Below, piece by piece: positions 7,328-10,539 of a stretch of 10,539 nt of DNA. How positions within the stretch are numbered: the first letter of the stretch is position 1; the number at the start of each line of letters is the position of its first letter. Position numbers and translations under genes: made by a program. Origin of the DNA: JAQVXR01 sp050945755 (GTDB lineage Bacteria > Bacillota > Dehalobacteriia > Dehalobacteriales > Dehalobacteriaceae); NCBI GenBank assembly GCA_050945755.1, contig JBMNTN010000064.1:1-10539 (forward strand), read 5' to 3'. The notes under the pieces are model-generated. The model was not told the DNA's origin. It did no database searches and saw nothing but the letters and a program-made list of their open reading frames with translations.

Positions 7328-8734
7328 ATGAAACAGGCAGATAGACCAATAGGAATTACAGACACCACACTTCGTGATGCACATCAGTCTTTACTTGCGA
7401 CTCGGATGAAAGTGGAAGATATGCTTCCTATTGCCGAACAGATGGATGCAATTGGTTTCCACTCAATGGAGGTATGGGGCGGAGCAACTTTTGACAGTTG
7501 TATGCGCTTTCTTAATGAAGATCCGTGGGAAAGGCTGCGCAAGTTGCGCAAAGTAATCAAAAATACTAAGCTGCAGATGCTGTTAAGAGGGCAGAATTTA
7601 GTTGGCTATCGCCACTATCCGGACGACGTGCTTGAGAGATTTATTAATAGAGCAATTAGCAACGGGATTGATATATTACGAATTTTTGATGCCTTGAATG
7701 ATATCCGCAATATGGAAAAGGCAATGAAAGTAGCTAAGGCGGAAGGCGGCCACGTTCAAGCTACCATTTCCTATACAATTAGTCCATTTCATAATTTGGA
7801 TTATTACCTAAAATTAGCTCAATCAATGAAGGATTTGGGGGCTGACTCTATCTGTATCAAAGATATGGCAGGAATTATTACACCAACGATGGCCTTTGAC
7901 TTGGTAAAAGGTTTGAAGGAAAAAATAAAACTTCCGGTGCAACTCCATAGTCACTATACCAGCGGTATGGCGACTATGTCATACTTGAAAGCAATAGAAG
8001 CTGGAGTAGATGTTGTTGACTGTGCTGTGTCTTCACTGGCAAACGCAACATCCCAACCGGCATCTGAAACTATGGTTGCGACATTGGAAAATACTCCTTG
8101 GCAAACGGGGCTCGACCTGGAAAAATTAACAAAAGTAGCAGAGTATTTTAAGAAAGTCCGGGCTAAGTACAAAAACTTTGATGTTGCTGACGGTACTGTT
8201 GATGCAAATGTACTGCGCTATCAGATTCCCGGCGGGATGATTTCCAATTTTATTTCTCAACTCCAACAGGCTAATGCTTTGGATAAGCTGCCTGAGGTAC
8301 TAAAAGAGGTTCCCCGGGTACGGGCTGATTTTGGTTATCCACCTCTTGTGACTCCGTCAAGCCAAATTATCGGTTCCCAGGCGGTTTTGAACGTACTGGC
8401 TAATGAGAGATATAAGATGGTAACCAATGAGGTAAGAAATTATATGAAAGGGCTTTATGGTCAGCCTCCTGCCCCAATTGATGCAGAGACCAGGAAAAAA
8501 ATAATTAAGAATGAAGAGCCCATTAGTGTAAGACCGGCTGATCTCTTATCCCCACAGATGGGCGATGCCAAAAAGGAAATAAATTTTTATGCAGAAAGCG
8601 AAGAGGATGTTTTATCATATGTATTATTTCCTCAAGTAGCAAAAGTTTTTTTAGAGGAGAGATTGGCCGGAAAAACCAATGTAGATTTTTCTTTAGTCAA
8701 TAAAGAAAAGGATTCCGATGTTCATCCGGTTTAG
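7328..8734 (+). CDS. oadA: Carboxyltransferase subunit: pyruvate carboxylase subunit B / oxaloacetate decarboxylase alpha / transcarboxylase 5S type, no biotin domain
   Basis: A 468-aa biotin-dependent carboxyltransferase of the PycB/OadA/5S family, moving a carboxyl group between carboxybiotin and pyruvate or oxaloacetate. The TIM-barrel signature is DTTLRDAHQSLLATR near the N-terminus. Metal ligands by analogy with transcarboxylase 5S are Asp17, the carbamylated Lys178 in CIKDMAG, and His207 and His209 in LHSHYTSG. MEVWGGATFDSCMRFLNEDPWERLR (46-70) and the later PGGMISN segment are highly conserved in the family. The protein stops after the carboxyltransferase-associated domain: there is no EAMKM-type biotinyl motif. 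It must therefore work with a separate biotin carrier and a biotin carboxylase or decarboxylase pump, none of which is in the window. Sequence alone does not separate pyruvate carboxylase, oxaloacetate decarboxylase and methylmalonyl-CoA:pyruvate transcarboxylase roles. GGGGGAG (7314-7320) lies 7 nt before the ATG. It has its own promoter and terminator. Confidence 0.93.
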   Translation: MKQADRPIGITDTTLRDAHQSLLATRMKVEDMLPIAEQMDAIGFHSMEVWGGATFDSCMRFLNEDPWERLRKLRKVIKNTKLQMLLRGQNLVGYRHYPDDVLERFINRAISNGIDILRIFDALNDIRNMEKAMKVAKAEGGHVQATISYTISPFHNLDYYLKLAQSMKDLGADSICIKDMAGIITPTMAFDLVKGLKEKIKLPVQLHSHYTSGMATMSYLKAIEAGVDVVDCAVSSLANATSQPASETMVATLENTPWQTGLDLEKLTKVAEYFKKVRAKYKNFDVADGTVDANVLRYQIPGGMISNFISQLQQANALDKLPEVLKEVPRVRADFGYPPLVTPSSQIIGSQAVLNVLANERYKMVTNEVRNYMKGLYGQPPAPIDAETRKKIIKNEEPISVRPADLLSPQMGDAKKEINFYAESEEDVLSYVLFPQVAKVFLEERLAGKTNVDFSLVNKEKDSDVHPV

Positions 8735-8747
8735 GATAGATTTATTG

Positions 8748-8767
8748 CCCCGGTATTTTTACCGGGG
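8748..8767 (+). terminator. Probable terminator hairpin after the carboxyltransferase gene
   Basis: An 8-bp GC-rich stem CCCCGGTA / TACCGGGG with a TTTT loop lies 13 nt after the stop codon. The downstream T-tract is interrupted (TTAAATTTT), so termination may be incomplete. Confidence 0.7.
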
Positions 8768-8794
8768 TTAAATTTTAAACGTTCCAGTAGGGTT

Positions 8795-8823
8795 TTGTCA
8801 CTGACTGGCGAATTTATAATAAT
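8795..8823 (+). promoter_or_regulatory. Candidate promoter for the SLH/transglutaminase gene
   Basis: TTGTCA (8795-8800) and AATAAT (8818-8823) are separated by 17 bp. An overlapping perfect TATAAT at 8815-8820 would give a short 14-bp spacing. The site follows the previous gene's hairpin and gives a leader of about 50 nt. Confidence 0.5.
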
Positions 8824-8871
8824 TGTGTTATGCTTATGTCCAAAATGTCTCTTGTGCGATAGAATGTGGAG

Positions 8872-8877
8872 AAGGAG
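8872..8877 (+). promoter_or_regulatory. Ribosome binding site deciding a TTG start
   Basis: AAGGAG lies 6 nt before the TTG at 8884. The alternative in-frame GTG at 8866 has no Shine-Dalgarno site upstream, and this site would then fall inside its own coding sequence. Confidence 0.6.
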
Positions 8878-8883
8878 AAGAAA

Positions 8884-10470
8884 TTGAAGAATCTGAAACT
8901 GGTTTTTATGATAATCTTTTTGTTAGTTTTAAGCAGTAATATTGTGTATGCCGGCAGTGAGAAGTATTATACTTTGTCAGAACCTTGGGTTTACACTATT
9001 ACACATGAGGTTGTGTTAAAAAATCCTACTCAGGACACTATTCGCAACATTAGGGTAACTATCCCTCTTATGAATAAGAATCAACCTGTATACCAGGAAC
9101 TTATTGGAGAAGAATTTAACCTCTGGCCGGAAAAAATTATCACAAGCCAAGCGGGTACCCGACAAGGATTATTTACCATTCCGGCGATTTATCCCGGTCA
9201 AAAGGTAACTCTGAGACAGAAATATGCTGTGCGGAATTATGCGGTTAACTTTTACATTGAACCGGGAAAGGTGTCTGCTGATTATAATAATTACCAAGGT
9301 ATTTCTGATTCGTATTTAAAACCCGAAACAAAAATTGAATCTAATCATCCGTCCATAATTAAATATGCTAAGGAAGTTGCGAAGGATGTAACGAATCCAT
9401 ATATTATTTCTCAGAAGCTTTTTGCTGATATAAACCTTTTTATGACATACAAAAGTGATTCAGCTAACGCTTATAAGGGAGCTTTAAATGCGATTCGCAC
9501 CGGGGAAGGTGTTTGTGAGGATTACACGGACCTATTTGTAGCTTCGGCACGGGCATTAGGAATTCCGGCCCGCTGGAAATCCGGGTATCTTTATCTTCCA
9601 AAAGAATATAACAATCCTCCTTACATTAAGGAAAATGGTACTTTGGATATTACCTTAATGCGGCATACTTGGCCGGAATTTTATCTTCCCGAGATTGGTT
9701 GGGTAGTTCTTGACCCCACATTTACCTATAAAATTAGGTCGGGAAAGAGGGAAGAAAAGGCAGTTGACTGGGATAAGTTTGCCAGGATTGAATCAAGTTC
9801 CCGGCACATCTTTTTTTCCTATGGAAATCATGATGATAGTTATATTGAGTATAAGTATACCGGTCCGAAGCCTCAGTTGCAGTTTGCCGAGTATATGGAG
9901 TTTGGAAATAACATTTTTCCCTTTCGAGATGCTGTTAACCATTGGGCAAAGGACAGTATTTTGTATCTAACAAATTATACACCCCGAATTCTTGGAGGTT
10001 ACGGTAACGGTTATTTTGGTCCTAATGATAAGGTAACCCGGGCACAGCTTGCCGCCATGCTTAATCGAGCACTTTCACTTGATTATAACGTGAGTAAACC
10101 TCAGTTCTCAGACGTCAAACCGGGTTATTGGGCTTATGCAGATATTGCTGCGGCAAAAGGTGCAGGTATTTTTGGTGGCTACCCGGACGGAACATTTAAA
10201 CCGGAAAGGTACGTCAGCCGCGCTGAGTTGGCTGTAATTTTAGACCGGGCCTTCGATTTAGGTTATCCGGCAGCTGGTGTTTCTTTTAAGGATTTAGGTA
10301 AATCAGGCTATGCTTGGGCAGATTCCAGTATTATAAATTTGGCAGGAAACGGAATTGTTGCCGGGTATGAAGGAGGTTACTTTTACCCGGAAAGGAATGT
10401 GACCAGAGCTGAATTTTCAGTATTTTTGACCAGGGTTTTAGACGGTGCATTCAGGCTGCCTGTCAGATAA
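8884..10470 (+). CDS. Exported transglutaminase-like protein with three SLH domains
   Basis: A 528-aa secreted protein probably held on the cell wall. Residues 1-23 form a signal peptide: MKNLK, a hydrophobic core, then a VYA cleavage site before GS. Residues about 24-150 look beta-rich, with alternating polar and hydrophobic strands, and I cannot name the domain. A transglutaminase-like (papain-fold) domain follows. Cys211 sits in GEGVCEDYTDLFVASARALGIPAR, His261 in MRHTWPEFYL, and Asp277 in GWVVLDPTF, so the Cys-His-Asp triad is complete. A Tyr/Phe-rich linker leads to three SLH repeats starting near 347, 408 and 468, with motifs TRAQ, SRAE and TRAE. SLH triplets bind pyruvylated secondary wall polymer. 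The enzymatic role could be protein cross-linking, peptide or isopeptide cleavage, or neither, and the substrate is unknown. I chose the TTG start from its Shine-Dalgarno site; a GTG at 8866 would add six charged residues (MEKEKK). The gene appears monocistronic. Confidence 0.9.
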   Translation: MKNLKLVFMIIFLLVLSSNIVYAGSEKYYTLSEPWVYTITHEVVLKNPTQDTIRNIRVTIPLMNKNQPVYQELIGEEFNLWPEKIITSQAGTRQGLFTIPAIYPGQKVTLRQKYAVRNYAVNFYIEPGKVSADYNNYQGISDSYLKPETKIESNHPSIIKYAKEVAKDVTNPYIISQKLFADINLFMTYKSDSANAYKGALNAIRTGEGVCEDYTDLFVASARALGIPARWKSGYLYLPKEYNNPPYIKENGTLDITLMRHTWPEFYLPEIGWVVLDPTFTYKIRSGKREEKAVDWDKFARIESSSRHIFFSYGNHDDSYIEYKYTGPKPQLQFAEYMEFGNNIFPFRDAVNHWAKDSILYLTNYTPRILGGYGNGYFGPNDKVTRAQLAAMLNRALSLDYNVSKPQFSDVKPGYWAYADIAAAKGAGIFGGYPDGTFKPERYVSRAELAVILDRAFDLGYPAAGVSFKDLGKSGYAWADSSIINLAGNGIVAGYEGGYFYPERNVTRAEFSVFLTRVLDGAFRLPVR

Positions 10471-10496
10471 TAAAAAGTTGTATAATGTGTTTGATT

Positions 10497-10527
10497 AAAA
10501 CCACCAGGATTAAACTGGTGGTTTTTT
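10497..10527 (+). terminator. Strong intrinsic terminator after the SLH gene
   Basis: A perfect 11-bp stem AAAACCACCAG / CTGGTGGTTTT with a 7-nt loop GATTAAA runs into six T residues. The A-run on the 5' arm means it could also stop transcription coming from the other strand. It lies 26 nt after the stop codon. Confidence 0.9.
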
Positions 10528-10539
10528 AATTGTATAGAG

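Noticed and set aside
8335..8343. Second DnaA-box-like 9-mer (one mismatch)
   Set aside because: It lies inside conserved carboxyltransferase coding sequence and is explained by codons.
8860..8883. GAG/TAG triplets ahead of the SLH gene as a possible TRAP binding site
   Set aside because: Only two GAG triplets are properly spaced, with one TAG further off. TRAP targets need many more. The purines are explained by the Shine-Dalgarno site.
9710..9970. 86-aa plus-strand frame inside the SLH gene
   Set aside because: It is an out-of-frame shadow of the transglutaminase-SLH gene with no ribosome binding site or recognisable features.
10481..10486. TATAAT directly before the last terminator as a promoter
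   Set aside because: There is no -35 at 16-18 bp and it sits just upstream of a strong terminator, with no gene between.

Overview
The window looks like a piece of core chromosome from a Gram-positive bacterium of the Firmicutes, most likely a Clostridia-type anaerobe (Peptococcaceae or Syntrophomonas-like). The clues are a DnaE1 with a PHP domain, a pyruvate kinase carrying the extra C-terminal PEP-utilising domain, a TRAP (MtrB) protein, strong Shine-Dalgarno sites with ATG, GTG and TTG starts, and an S-layer-homology surface protein. Base composition is moderately AT-rich and even. All eight genes lie on the + strand. The species cannot be fixed from the sequence.

Layout. (1) Bases 1-3255: dnaE, cut at its 5' end by the window edge. 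(2) Bases 3372-7168: a compact run coaD - mtrB - DUF2007-like small protein - pfkA - pyk, with gaps of 22-56 nt, ended by a clear intrinsic terminator at 7193-7219. No convincing promoter was seen between dnaE and coaD, so read-through from dnaE is possible. (3) Bases 7270-8767: a separate unit with an extended -10 promoter, a stand-alone carboxyltransferase subunit (pycB/oadA/5S type) and a GC-rich hairpin. (4) Bases 8795-10527: a monocistronic exported protein with a transglutaminase-like domain and three SLH repeats, with its own candidate promoter and a strong terminator.

How it fits together. PfkA and Pyk are the two classic regulated kinases of glycolysis, and the carboxyltransferase next door acts on pyruvate or oxaloacetate, so 4441-8734 forms a phosphofructokinase to pyruvate to C4-acid block. 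CoaD makes dephospho-CoA. MtrB is the tryptophan-sensing RNA-binding protein of trp regulation. Its presence here, away from its Bacillus partner folE, is the most unusual point of content. The dnaE to pfkA-pyk neighbourhood is familiar from Bacillus, but there accD-accA fill the gap, whereas here coaD-mtrB-DUF2007 do.

I saw no mobile element, CRISPR array, tRNA, rRNA, riboswitch or phage gene, and no gene-free stretch over 300 bases. I found no convincing new multi-gene system. The findings concern gene placement, a perfect DnaA-box match before pfkA, and two proteins whose exact roles are open.
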